DNA of 5,694 nt from Candidatus Methanomethylophilaceae archaeon (GCA_017475875.1 JAFVET010000265.1:1-5694); one strand, 5' to 3'. Counted from the first letter of the stretch, positions 1-5,694 are shown. Notes: generated by a model from the sequence alone, not told the origin. Made by a program: numbers and translations.

Positions 1-957
1 CGCCTGTGTCAGGTGTTCATGTGGGCGTTTGTCTTCATAGGGGTGATGGCCGTCAAGTACATCGACCATGGGCCGATGCCGTTCAAATGGGTCATCGTCG
101 CCACCGTCCTGTTGTCCTCCGTGATGTGGGTGGTGCTTTCCTGGGGCGATAACTACTACATGGTGTCCCAGTTGATCGATCCCAACAACTCGTTGTCCGA
201 GACCCTGTCCGACTTCAGTCATTCCATCCTGCTCACAGTCGTGGATTACCTGACTACGATCGTCGTTTTCACCTTGTCTTCGGTTGGAATCCTCAGTGTC
301 ATCTGCGCCTATCTGAAGAAGTACATCGTGGTCACACTGGTGTCGTTGCAGAAGCATTCCCTGAACGGCACGAGGGGGAAGTCCGAGAAGTTCTTCATGG
401 TCCCGGACGTCCTCGACGTCAGGGACGTCAAGGTGGAGCCTGAGCGTTCGGGATTCAAAGTCGACATCTCCGTTTACATCAGATTCACGCTGTACATGAT
501 CGCGTTCGGGATGGTCCTCTGTTCGTACCTGTTCGTCAACCCTTATTTCCTGGAACAGATATCCTGGTCGACCATGCTCTCGATAATGCTGATGCTGTCG
601 ATATTCATGCCTTCGCTTCTCATCCCATGGATACTCCTCAGGCAGCTGGGCGCACGCGTGGTGACGGACGCCCCCAGGGACTACTTCCTGTGGGTGGGGG
701 CCAAGGACAAGCTGTTCAAGACGTTCATGATCCTCGGGGCCATCATGATGCTCCTCTTCCTTTCGCTGTATTACGGGAACGACCCGTTCCACATCTTCAC
801 CGAGTACCTCACATACATCGTCCCCCTTTCCACATTGGCCGTCATATTTGCCCTGCTCTACACCAACAACTTCAGTGTTCCCCTCGTGTCCGCCATCAAG
901 GAGGAGTTCGAGGCCGAGCGTTCGGAGCTGATGGCCGGCGGGGACGTTGACTTATAA
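1..957 (+). CDS. Multi-pass membrane protein of unknown function, 5' end probably outside the window
   Basis: The reading frame is open from base 1 to the TAA at 955-957. In-frame GTG (13) and ATG (19) codons exist, but neither has a visible ribosome binding site and the first hydrophobic segment begins at once, so the true start may lie upstream of the window. Counting from the GTG at 13 (314 residues), I see about seven hydrophobic segments: roughly 2-17, 26-44, 72-101, 153-174, 183-210, 234-255 and 264-286. A polar, charged loop lies at about 102-150, and an acidic, Glu-rich tail follows the last segment. It is therefore an integral membrane protein with a sizeable soluble loop. I recognise no family motif, catalytic residue or metal site and assign no function. 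A TPR gene follows on the same strand after 25 bases, so the two are probably co-transcribed and may form a membrane protein plus soluble partner. That the gene is real is fairly certain; its role is unknown. Confidence 0.75.
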   Translation, partial: RLCQVFMWAFVFIGVMAVKYIDHGPMPFKWVIVATVLLSSVMWVVLSWGDNYYMVSQLIDPNNSLSETLSDFSHSILLTVVDYLTTIVVFTLSSVGILSVICAYLKKYIVVTLVSLQKHSLNGTRGKSEKFFMVPDVLDVRDVKVEPERSGFKVDISVYIRFTLYMIAFGMVLCSYLFVNPYFLEQISWSTMLSIMLMLSIFMPSLLIPWILLRQLGARVVTDAPRDYFLWVGAKDKLFKTFMILGAIMMLLFLSLYYGNDPFHIFTEYLTYIVPLSTLAVIFALLYTNNFSVPLVSAIKEEFEAERSELMAGGDVDL

Positions 958-982
958 GGGAGCATGTGCATCCGCGACCGAG

Positions 983-1615
983 ATGACATCAGATCCGGCA
1001 TACGAGGCCGTCTCCAAGGCGAAGAGACAGGAGGAGAGCGGAAACCCGAAAGGCGCGGTGCAGACGTTGGAGGACTATCTGCGCACCGACCCGCACAACA
1101 ACAAGGTTCGTCTGGAACTGGCCCGCATCATCATATACAAACTGAACGACCTCGACTACGGCATGATGCAGCTCGATGCGATCCTCGACATCGATCCCGA
1201 GAACGCGGACGCCCTCGCGGCTTCGGCCACCGTTCTCTCCAAGTACAAGAAGCACAACAAGGAGACACAGGAGAAGCTGGACCATCTGATGAAGGTCAGG
1301 CCGGATGCAAACACCTACGACCTCTATGCGAAGTTCCTGAAGTTCCAGAAGGGGGATTTCAAAGCGGCGGCGGAGATGTACCGCAAGGCCATCGAGCTGG
1401 AACCGACGAGGTACGAGTTCCACCAGAACTATTCGGTGCTCCTCCTCAACGACCTCAAGGACTATCAGGCGGCGAAGGAGGAGCTGGAGGTCATGCTCTC
1501 CATGAAACCGAACGATCCCAAGGTCAAGATGGCGTACGACCGTCTGCTGAGGGAGAAGTTCGACAAACAGGGCAACCCGCGCAAGAGCAGGTTCGGACTG
1601 TTCAGGCGACCCTAA
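983..1615 (+). CDS. Tetratricopeptide repeat (TPR) protein
   Basis: This encodes 210 residues with no signal peptide or membrane segment, so it is probably cytoplasmic. Residues about 5-182 form roughly five helical TPR-like repeats of about 34 residues, each ending in the typical acidic-Pro turn (DP at 36-37, DP at 71-72, then RP, EP and KP turns). The clearest repeat is near 109-144, with the pattern G-D-F-K-A-A followed by Y-R-K-A-I-E-L-E-P. The tail is basic ([10 protein letters not shown]). TPRs are protein-protein interaction scaffolds, so a partner is expected but the sequence does not name one. I chose the ATG at 983. The frame also opens at a TTG at 947, which would overlap the preceding gene by 11 bases and add 12 residues of no repeat character. 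Neither start has a convincing ribosome binding site. It follows the membrane protein gene by 25 bases and is probably in the same transcript. Confidence 0.85.
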   Translation: MTSDPAYEAVSKAKRQEESGNPKGAVQTLEDYLRTDPHNNKVRLELARIIIYKLNDLDYGMMQLDAILDIDPENADALAASATVLSKYKKHNKETQEKLDHLMKVRPDANTYDLYAKFLKFQKGDFKAAAEMYRKAIELEPTRYEFHQNYSVLLLNDLKDYQAAKEELEVMLSMKPNDPKVKMAYDRLLREKFDKQGNPRKSRFGLFRRP

Positions 1616-1626
1616 CAGACAACGCT

Positions 1627-1664
1627 CAAATATCGATAGCCCTTATCCTGAAAAGAGGAATATC
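1627..1664 (+). promoter_or_regulatory. Candidate promoter and ribosome binding site of the rubrerythrin gene
   Basis: The 49 bases between the TPR stop and the rubrerythrin ATG contain an A/T-rich stretch, AAATATCGATA (1628-1638), that could be an archaeal TATA box. A purine-rich AGAGGA (1654-1659) lies about 5 bases before the ATG and is a plausible Shine-Dalgarno site. With a TATA box there, transcription would begin only a few bases before the Shine-Dalgarno site, giving a very short leader. Read-through from the TPR gene is equally possible. This is judged by eye only. Confidence 0.35.
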
Positions 1665-2204
1665 ATGGAACTGAAAGGCTCTAAGACTGAAGCAAACCTC
1701 CAGGCGGCGTTCGCCGGAGAGAGCATGGCCAGGAACAAATACACCTATTACGCCTCTCAGGCCACCAAGGAAGGATATGAGCAGATTGCGGACATCTTCC
1801 TCGAGAGCGCTGAGAACGAGAGGGAGCACGCCAAGATCTGGTTCAAGGCCCTCCACGATGGGAAGGTCCCCAAGACCGTCGAGAACCTGAAGGATGCCGC
1901 CGCCGGTGAGAACTACGAGCACACCGAGATGTACGTCAAGTTCGCCAAGGAAGCCAAGGAGGAGGGATTCGAGGAGATCGCAGCCCTTTTCGAAGCCGTC
2001 GGCGGAATCGAGAAGTACCACGAGGAGAGGTACCTCGCCCTCCTGAAGAACCTCGAGGAAGGGGTCGTCTTCAAGAAGGACAAGGTCGTCATGTGGAAGT
2101 GCAGGAACTGCGGTTACATCCACATCGGCGAAGAGGCTCCGAAGGTCTGTCCCGTGTGCAAGCACGCGCAGTCCTTCTTCGAAGTCAGATCGACCAACTG
2201 GTGA
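1665..2204 (+). CDS. rbr: Rubrerythrin, diiron peroxidase with C-terminal rubredoxin-like domain
   Basis: This is a complete 179-residue protein, close to the usual 180-190 of classical rubrerythrins. The N-terminal four-helix ferritin-like domain (about 1-135) shows the expected diiron ligands: E19 in the G-E-S turn, E52-x-x-H55, E82 and E85, and E116-x-x-H119. The C-terminal rubredoxin-like domain has the Fe(Cys)4 pattern C146-x2-C149 and C162-x2-C165, and the protein ends in the family-typical aromatic tail. Rubrerythrins reduce hydrogen peroxide to water in the cytoplasm of anaerobes. Electrons come from NAD(P)H via rubredoxin or similar carriers, and the rubredoxin domain feeds the diiron site. 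The ATG at 1665 is preceded by AGAGGA. The stop at 2202-2204 lies inside the 3' end of the GTPase gene on the opposite strand. The adjacent methylotrophic genes contain oxygen-sensitive Fe-S and Co(I) centres, which fits a protective role, but no shared regulation is visible. Confidence 0.96.
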   Translation: MELKGSKTEANLQAAFAGESMARNKYTYYASQATKEGYEQIADIFLESAENEREHAKIWFKALHDGKVPKTVENLKDAAAGENYEHTEMYVKFAKEAKEEGFEEIAALFEAVGGIEKYHEERYLALLKNLEEGVVFKKDKVVMWKCRNCGYIHIGEEAPKVCPVCKHAQSFFEVRSTNW

Positions 2205-2832
2205 TCAGAATCATTTTTACAGGGGCCTCAGGCCCTGAAATCGTTTCGTCAAGTGTTTTGTAGAACAGGTCCATTCCCTCCCCCGTCTTCGCGGATATGC
2301 GGATTGTGGGAATTTTTGGATAGTTCCTTTTGAACCAGGTCTCTATCTGGGACACCTTGGTGTCATCGACTATGTCGATCTTGTTGATGAGCACGAGATC
2401 CGAGGCCGAGATCTGCATCCGGTAGAAGTTCTCCTTGCGTTCGAGTAGGCTGTCGAAGCGCTCCGCGTCGGCGATGCCGATTATGACGCACGAATCCTCG
2501 TCGATCATCGAGGTGTGGACGAACTGTCTGACCTTGTGGGGGAGGGCCAGGCCGGTAGGTTCTATGATCATTATGTCGGGGTCGATGTCACGTTTGATCT
2601 CTTTCAGCGTAGCTTGCAGGGATCCGACAAGGCTGCAGCATATGCACCCTTCGGCGAGTTCCACAGCATCGTATCCCTTGCTGCCGATGGTGGCGCCGTC
2701 TACTCCGACCTCCCCGGATTCGTTGACGATGATGGCGACCTTCTTCCCACGCCCGGTGAACAGTTCCGCTATCCTGAGCAGCAGGGTGGTCTTCCCGCTT
2801 CCGAGGAAACCTCCGACGATTAGTACGTCCAT
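2185..2832 (-). CDS. G3E-family (COG0523/CobW-like) P-loop GTPase, short form without the C-terminal CobW domain
   Basis: The protein has 215 residues. It shows the G3E signature set in order: Walker A G8-FLGSGK-T-T16, the switch-like segment around N37-E38 with a following G-x-V-G-V-D-G, the metal-binding C63-I-C65-C66 motif, the E91-P-T-G94-L-A-L-P98 Walker B region, and the guanine-specificity motif N150-K-I-D153 with a later S-A-K segment. COG0523 proteins load metals (zinc, cobalt) or support metal and cobalamin enzymes in a GTP-dependent way. Most are 300-400 residues with a CobW_C domain; this one stops after the GTPase fold. It lacks the His-rich N-terminus typical of many HypB nickel GTPases. 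It begins 4 bases after the ramA stop, and its Shine-Dalgarno (GGAGTGAT, 2836-2843) overlaps the end of ramA, implying translational coupling. I infer a role in metal or corrinoid cofactor handling for RamA or the methyltransferase system. The exact client is unknown. Its 3' end overlaps rubrerythrin by 20 bases. Confidence 0.9.
   Translation of the reverse strand: MDVLIVGGFLGSGKTTLLLRIAELFTGRGKKVAIIVNESGEVGVDGATIGSKGYDAVELAEGCICCSLVGSLQATLKEIKRDIDPDIMIIEPTGLALPHKVRQFVHTSMIDEDSCVIIGIADAERFDSLLERKENFYRMQISASDLVLINKIDIVDDTKVSQIETWFKRNYPKIPTIRISAKTGEGMDLFYKTLDETISGPEAPVKMILITSWSI
2212..2219 (+). terminator. Possible T-run terminator after the rubrerythrin gene
   Basis: A run of five T (2214-2218) lies 10 bases after the rubrerythrin stop, and archaeal RNA polymerase can terminate at U-runs without a hairpin. 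A short GC-rich stem (GGGCC-TCA-GGCCC, 2223-2235) follows the T-run, the wrong order for a bacterial-type terminator. The whole stretch is also coding sequence for the last residues of the opposing GTPase gene, so this may be chance. Confidence 0.25.
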
Positions 2833-2835
2833 CCC

Positions 2836-2843
2836 ATCACTCC
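2836..2843 (-). promoter_or_regulatory. Ribosome binding site of the GTPase gene, overlapping the ramA stop codon
   Basis: Read on the - strand this is GGAGTGAT, a close match to the archaeal Shine-Dalgarno GGAGGTGAT. The GGAG core is 7 bases before the ATG at 2832. The site contains the ramA TGA (2839-2837), so ribosomes finishing ramA sit on it. It fixes the GTPase start and argues for coupled synthesis of the two proteins. Confidence 0.7.
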
Positions 2844-4456
2844 AGGACGAGACCCAGTTTGTTGTACTGGTACACCTTCTTCGGACAGCTGAACTGGCAG
2901 CGGTAGCAGGCGGTTCCGAGGCAGTTCTTGGTCTTGACGATGATCTCCTTGTCCTCGGTGAGGGTGAGCGCGTGTTCCGGACATTCCTTCTCGCATTTGC
3001 CGCATCCGATGCACCCTTCCATGTATCCGCGGAGTTCGGTGCCTATGTCGTGTATGATCGTCAGTCCGCCGTCACCGAGGTCGGGGATGTCACGCTTGAC
3101 CATCTTGTGGACGGTCGGGATGCCCTTCGCTTTCGGAAGCTCCTGAATCCCCGCCATCACGTTGTTGCGGTTGTACATCTCCATGCTCATCCCCTCGTCG
3201 CAGACGGCGAGCTCCTGGGTGTAGATCTGTTCGAATATCTTGTCGCCTGCGAACCTTAGGTGGTTGGCCCTGATGCCGTCGGCGATGGACTGCAGGGTGT
3301 CCGGCAGTTCGGGATCCTTCAGGATGTCGGTGGCCATCGCCAGGGAGGTATTCCCGTACTGGTAAATGGTCCCGCAGGTGGGAGGTAGCAGTCCTATCTT
3401 CCTGGCCTTCACGGCATCGACATAGGTTCCCGAGGCACCGGCCATGTACATGATGTCGAGGTCGCTGAACTTTATCCCGGCGTGTTCCAGGAGAGTGAAA
3501 TGTCCCGCGCGCATTGCACCTATGGCCTTCAGTGCCTCGGTGATGTCGTGGGAATCGATGTAAACACCGTCCTGGAGGTGCAGGAGCCCGTCGGAAGTAG
3601 TGAGTTTGCCCTTTCTCCAGAGGTGGGACTCCATCGCGGCGGCGACGGCGGCGACCACTCCGGTACCTGTGATTCCACGGGCTTTCCCGCTCATCGGACC
3701 TTCGGGGGTGACGGTCTCCATGGCGAGGTCTACCCTCGATCCGTCCATCGGGATGATGTCGTCGTTGAGGACCTTGCACACGTATTGGAAGTCGTATTCC
3801 AGGTCGGATATGGCGCCAGGGGCCGCGAGCATGCCGCAGCGTATCGACTGACCCTCCATGGCGGGTCCGGCCGCTGCCGATCCGGTGAATATGTCGTCTC
3901 CGACCTTGAGGGCCATCTCTGCGTTGGTCCCGTAGTCGGTGACCATGCAGTTTTCCTTCTGCTCGAGGAATCCGCTTTTGTACATCTTGGCGAGCGCATC
4001 GGCCCCGATCTCGTGCCTGATTGCCGGTGGGACCAGAAGCTCGCACCCGTCCTTCACGTCGAGTCCGACGTCGACCGCCGAGAAGACGCCGGCGTTGCGT
4101 TTCTGTTCCACGATTCCCCTGGCCTTGTGGGCGTTGTCGCCCGCGAACGCGAGGTCGTCGACGGGAATCCCTTGGAACATCGACAGCTGTATCGGGTTTC
4201 CGCAGATGCTCACGCGTTCGACCTTGCCGAGGTCGATGTGGAAGTGGCGTATGAGCTTGTTCACGGTGTCTATCAGGATCCTGTGGGCGGTGTCGGATCC
4301 GGCGTTGATGCAGAACGTCAGGTGGTCCATTATGTTGGCACCTGGGAGCGGGTGGCATTCCGTTACACAAGTCGATAGTATCCTGCCGTTCGATAGGTCG
4401 ACGGCGTGACCTCTGGTACCGCTGGTACCTATATCCAATGAAATTCCGTAAGCCAT
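2837..4456 (-). CDS. ramA: RamA-type corrinoid-protein reductive activase (ASKHA ATPase plus two [4Fe-4S] clusters)
   Basis: The protein has 539 residues, matching the roughly 60 kDa of Methanosarcina RamA. It couples ATP hydrolysis to reduction of inactive Co(II) to Co(I) in corrinoid methyl-carrier proteins in the cytoplasm. The main part is an ASKHA (actin/Hsp70-like) fold: phosphate loop 1 at D8-I-G-T-S-G-T-R15, phosphate loop 2 at D174-Y-G-T-N-A-E180, and an adenosine-loop-like M-A-G-A-S-G-T segment near 340. The C-terminus carries two ferredoxin-type cluster motifs: C482-x2-C485-x2-C488-x3-C492-P and C512-x4-C517-x2-C520-x3-C524-P. The first spacing is classical; the second has an enlarged first gap. 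The ATG at 4456 opens directly into the conserved N-terminus; the preceding GAAGGGATCCC gives only a weak Shine-Dalgarno match. mtaB lies upstream on the same strand, so the substrate may be the methanol corrinoid protein MtaC rather than a methylamine corrinoid protein. Sequence alone cannot decide between RamA and the methanol-specific activator (MAP). Confidence 0.92.
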   Translation of the reverse strand: MAYGISLDIGTSGTRGHAVDLSNGRILSTCVTECHPLPGANIMDHLTFCINAGSDTAHRILIDTVNKLIRHFHIDLGKVERVSICGNPIQLSMFQGIPVDDLAFAGDNAHKARGIVEQKRNAGVFSAVDVGLDVKDGCELLVPPAIRHEIGADALAKMYKSGFLEQKENCMVTDYGTNAEMALKVGDDIFTGSAAAGPAMEGQSIRCGMLAAPGAISDLEYDFQYVCKVLNDDIIPMDGSRVDLAMETVTPEGPMSGKARGITGTGVVAAVAAAMESHLWRKGKLTTSDGLLHLQDGVYIDSHDITEALKAIGAMRAGHFTLLEHAGIKFSDLDIMYMAGASGTYVDAVKARKIGLLPPTCGTIYQYGNTSLAMATDILKDPELPDTLQSIADGIRANHLRFAGDKIFEQIYTQELAVCDEGMSMEMYNRNNVMAGIQELPKAKGIPTVHKMVKRDIPDLGDGGLTIIHDIGTELRGYMEGCIGCGKCEKECPEHALTLTEDKEIIVKTKNCLGTACYRCQFSCPKKVYQYNKLGLVLE

Positions 4457-4589
4457 GGGATCCCTTCATATACGCATGAGACGGCGACGCATCGTCGTAG
4501 AATGGGGAAATACTTTTCATAGGGGTTGACCCGGCGATCGCTCGCCGGTAAATGGTTTGGAGGTAACCAATAAGGAGGAATGGCCGAAC
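4457..4589 (-). promoter_or_regulatory. mtaB-ramA intergenic region with candidate ramA promoter
   Basis: These 133 bases separate mtaB from ramA, long compared with the 4-base gap between ramA and the GTPase gene, so ramA probably has its own promoter. On the - strand the A/T-rich segment GAAAAGTATTTCC (4506-4518) is the best TATA-like candidate, about 50-60 bases before the ramA ATG. A second A/T patch, GTATATGAAG (4464-4473), is too close to the ATG to be a TATA box. A short inverted repeat (CGACG-ATG-CGTCG on the - strand, about 4486-4498) lies in the would-be leader. All by eye. Confidence 0.35.
4531..4548. repeat. Perfect inverted repeat (hairpin) between mtaB and ramA
   Basis: CCGGCGA (4531-4537) and TCGCCGG (4542-4548) form a perfect 7-bp GC-rich stem with a TCGC loop, about 41 bases past the mtaB stop. 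It could stabilise the 3' end of the mtaB message or help terminate it, or be a protein-binding site upstream of the ramA promoter. On the - strand no T-run follows, so it is not a standard bacterial-type terminator. Confidence 0.55.
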
Positions 4590-5165
4590 TCAGAGGTCGT
4601 AGTTCTTCATGTTGAAGTTGGGGACGAGGTCCTTGTACTCCTTGGTGGCCCACTCGACGAACTTGTCGGTGTCGTCGGGGAGGGCGGAGAGCTTCTTGTT
4701 GATGTCCTGGAGGGTCTCGAGCTGCTTGGTGGTCAGTCCGATCTCCTTGGACTCGTAGCCCTTGAGGAGGATCTCGACGGCCTTCATTCCAGCGGCCTTG
4801 GAACGCATGTAGAGGTCGTTTCCGTACTCTGCGATGGCCTTTCCGATCTCGTAGGAGTGGTCGTAGGCGAGGATGTAGGCTTCGGGGCCTCTGTACCTGT
4901 CGGAGTACATGTACAGGTCCCTGAGGGTCTTCTCCTGCTTGAGCTGGATGGCGGTGTTCATCAGGGAGGCCTCGTATCCGATGGATCCGAACCAGCACTG
5001 GACGGAGGTTCCACCGAACTCGGGGTGGTACTCGACGGACTCGTTGGACCAGAGGTCGCAGCACTGGGCGATCAGGTTGCCCTGGAGATCGCAGTGGGCG
5101 CACTGGCAGTTCTTCCCTTCCTGGGTGGTGGGCTTTCCGGCGATGGCGCTGAACACCATGGGCGC
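4590..5165 (-). CDS. mtaB: Methanol:corrinoid methyltransferase MtaB, C-terminal fragment (5' part missing)
   Basis: About 191 C-terminal residues align closely, from memory, with Methanosarcina barkeri MtaB (about 460 residues). Shared stretches include A-I-x-G-x-P-x-T-x-E-G-K, C-A-H-x-D-x-x-G-N-L, Q-C-C-D-x-W-S-N-E-S-V-E-Y-H, E-F-G-G-T, S-D-R-Y-R-x-P-x-A-Y and the A-L-P-D-D-x-D-K-F near the end. MtaB cleaves the C-O bond of methanol on a zinc site and methylates the Co(I) corrinoid of MtaC. The zinc ligands known for M. barkeri (Glu164, Cys220, Cys269) all lie in the missing N-terminal part; the similarity stops about eight residues after the position of Cys269. The frame stays open by chance to 5315 but encodes nothing MtaB-like there. 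Leucine codons are mostly CTC, as expected of a highly expressed gene here. Stop TGA at 4592-4590. In Methanosarcina mtaC precedes mtaB, so mtaC is probably lost beyond the junction. Confidence 0.93.
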   Translation of the reverse strand, partial: APMVFSAIAGKPTTQEGKNCQCAHCDLQGNLIAQCCDLWSNESVEYHPEFGGTSVQCWFGSIGYEASLMNTAIQLKQEKTLRDLYMYSDRYRGPEAYILAYDHSYEIGKAIAEYGNDLYMRSKAAGMKAVEILLKGYESKEIGLTTKQLETLQDINKKLSALPDDTDKFVEWATKEYKDLVPNFNMKNYDL

Positions 5166-5175
5166 CAGCTGCAGC
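5150..5175. other. Sequence junction, probable assembly chimera breakpoint
   Basis: Leftward of about 5165 the - strand encodes good MtaB. Rightward of about 5161 the + strand encodes a sugar isomerase in a continuous frame. Neither gene is complete and neither has a start at the join. GC content and leucine codon choice change here. I see no transposase, inverted terminal repeat or target-site duplication. The exact base cannot be fixed without intact relatives, because both frames stay open across the join. Confidence 0.8.
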
Positions 5176-5694
5176 CTTCGCCCGAGGGACGCGGCCCAGG
5201 AGGAGCTGTGCCACCACATCATCCGCACGGCCGTCGACGCCGCGTCGGCGCTGGGCATCGGCATACTGCAGGTGCCCAACTTCGCCGAATTCACCATACA
5301 TGGGCAGGCGGACATCGAGCCCGCGGTGCGGTTCTACCGCTGGGCCTGCGAGGCAGCCGAGCCCAGGGGCATACTGATCTCCAGCGAGAACACGCTGAAG
5401 CTTGAGGACGGCCTGGCGCTGTTCGACGCGGTGGACCGGCCCAACTTCAGGCTGTACTTCGACAACCAGAACGTGGCGCACTTCTGTGGGGAGGACCCCG
5501 TGGATCACCTGAACGCCTTTGCGGGCAGGGTGAGCCAGGCGCACCTGAAGGACGGCACGGATCAGGCGCTGAGCTGCAGGCCGCTGGGCCAGGGCCACGG
5601 CCGGGCGGCGGAGTGCCTGGAGACCCTGGCGCGCCAGGGCTACAGCGGCTGGCTGGTGCTGGAGAACGAATACGACAGCCCGGCCTTCGGCGCA
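5161..5694 (+). CDS. Sugar phosphate isomerase/epimerase (xylose isomerase-like TIM barrel), fragment truncated at both ends
   Basis: The frame starting at 5161 is open to the window end (178 codons) and reads as the middle and C-terminal part of an AP_endonuc_2/xylose isomerase-like TIM barrel (usual length about 260-290). The four expected metal ligands of the family appear in order: Glu in I-S-S-E-N (codon 5386), Asp in Y-F-D-N-Q-N (5461), His in A-H-L-K-D-G (5542) and Glu in L-E-N-E-Y (5662). Such enzymes isomerise or epimerise free or phosphorylated sugars, often in myo-inositol or rare-sugar catabolism; the substrate cannot be read here. An in-frame ATG at 5158 lies at the junction and is not a credible start, since roughly the first third of the barrel is missing. 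Sampled GC reaches 83% in one 60-base line, and 16 of 18 leucines are CTG with none CTC, unlike mtaB. It probably comes from a bacterium, not the archaeon encoding the rest. Confidence 0.85.

Noticed and set aside
406..430. GACGTC occurring three times in close succession.
   Set aside because: It is coding for three Asp-Val pairs in the soluble loop of the membrane protein, too short and irregular to call a functional repeat.
964..981. A frame starting at 964 begins M-C-I-R-D-R, the well-known translation of a leftover Nextera adapter.
   Set aside because: The bases are ATGTGCATCCGCGACCGA, not the adapter's ATGTGTATAAGAGACAG, and the real TPR gene runs through the region in another frame, so the match is chance.
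2220..2237. CAGGGGCCTCAGGCCCTG hairpin as an intrinsic terminator for rubrerythrin.
   Set aside because: The T-run precedes the stem, the stem is only 5 bp, and it is coding sequence for the GTPase C-terminus.
3482..4378. Long + strand open frame antisense to ramA.
   Set aside because: ramA on the opposite strand has complete family motifs; this frame reads as noise.
4414..4428. Repeated GGTACC (GGTACC-GCT-GGTACC) near the start of ramA.
   Set aside because: It encodes the G-T-S-G-T of the conserved phosphate loop; the repeat follows from the protein motif.
4572..4615. AAGGAGG followed by ATG at 4580 on the + strand, looking like a strong ribosome binding site and start codon.
   Set aside because: The spacing is too short, and the frame stops after about a dozen codons inside the 3' end of mtaB on the other strand.
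5158..5160. ATG as the start of the sugar isomerase gene.
   Set aside because: It lies at the junction, has no ribosome binding site, and would leave out about the first third of the barrel.
4557..5405. Long + strand open frame antisense to mtaB.
   Set aside because: It is the shadow of a GC-rich coding strand: low-complexity Val/Gly/Leu-rich translation, no family resemblance, and it crosses the junction.

Overview
The left nine tenths of the window (about 1-5160) reads as one archaeal genome, most likely an H2-dependent methylotrophic methanogen of the Methanomassiliicoccales type. The reason is the pairing of mtaB (methanol:corrinoid methyltransferase) with a ramA-type corrinoid-protein reductive activase, plus tightly packed genes with archaeal-style ribosome binding sites. 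The order-level placement is an inference; mtaB and ramA-like genes also occur in Methanosarcina and in some acetogenic bacteria.

Layout. On the + strand: a multi-pass membrane protein of unknown function, open at the left edge (1-957); a cytoplasmic TPR protein (983-1615); and a rubrerythrin (1665-2204) with its own short upstream region. On the - strand, read right to left: the C-terminal part of mtaB (about 5165-4590), ramA (4456-2837), and a short G3E/COG0523 P-loop GTPase (2832-2185). The GTPase starts 4 bases after the ramA stop codon, and its Shine-Dalgarno sequence overlaps the end of ramA. The rubrerythrin and GTPase genes converge and overlap by 20 bases. There is no gene-free stretch longer than 135 bases.

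How the genes work together. MtaB moves the methyl group of methanol onto the Co(I) corrinoid of MtaC. The cobalt is occasionally oxidised to inactive Co(II), and RamA-type proteins restore Co(I) with ATP and low-potential electrons through two [4Fe-4S] clusters. The GTPase encoded directly behind ramA belongs to a metallochaperone/cofactor-chaperone family, so it may serve RamA, the corrinoid protein or the zinc enzyme MtaB. That role is a hypothesis. Rubrerythrin is a peroxide scavenger and would protect such oxygen-sensitive chemistry.

The right end (about 5161-5694) does not belong with the rest. It holds the middle and C-terminal part of a TIM-barrel sugar isomerase/epimerase on the + strand, GC-richer and with almost exclusively CTG leucine codons. 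The mtaB similarity stops abruptly where this begins, before the last zinc-ligand cysteine of MtaB. Two internally truncated genes abut head to head, which is best explained by a chimeric metagenome contig joining an archaeal fragment to a bacterial one. A genuine rearrangement is the less likely alternative.
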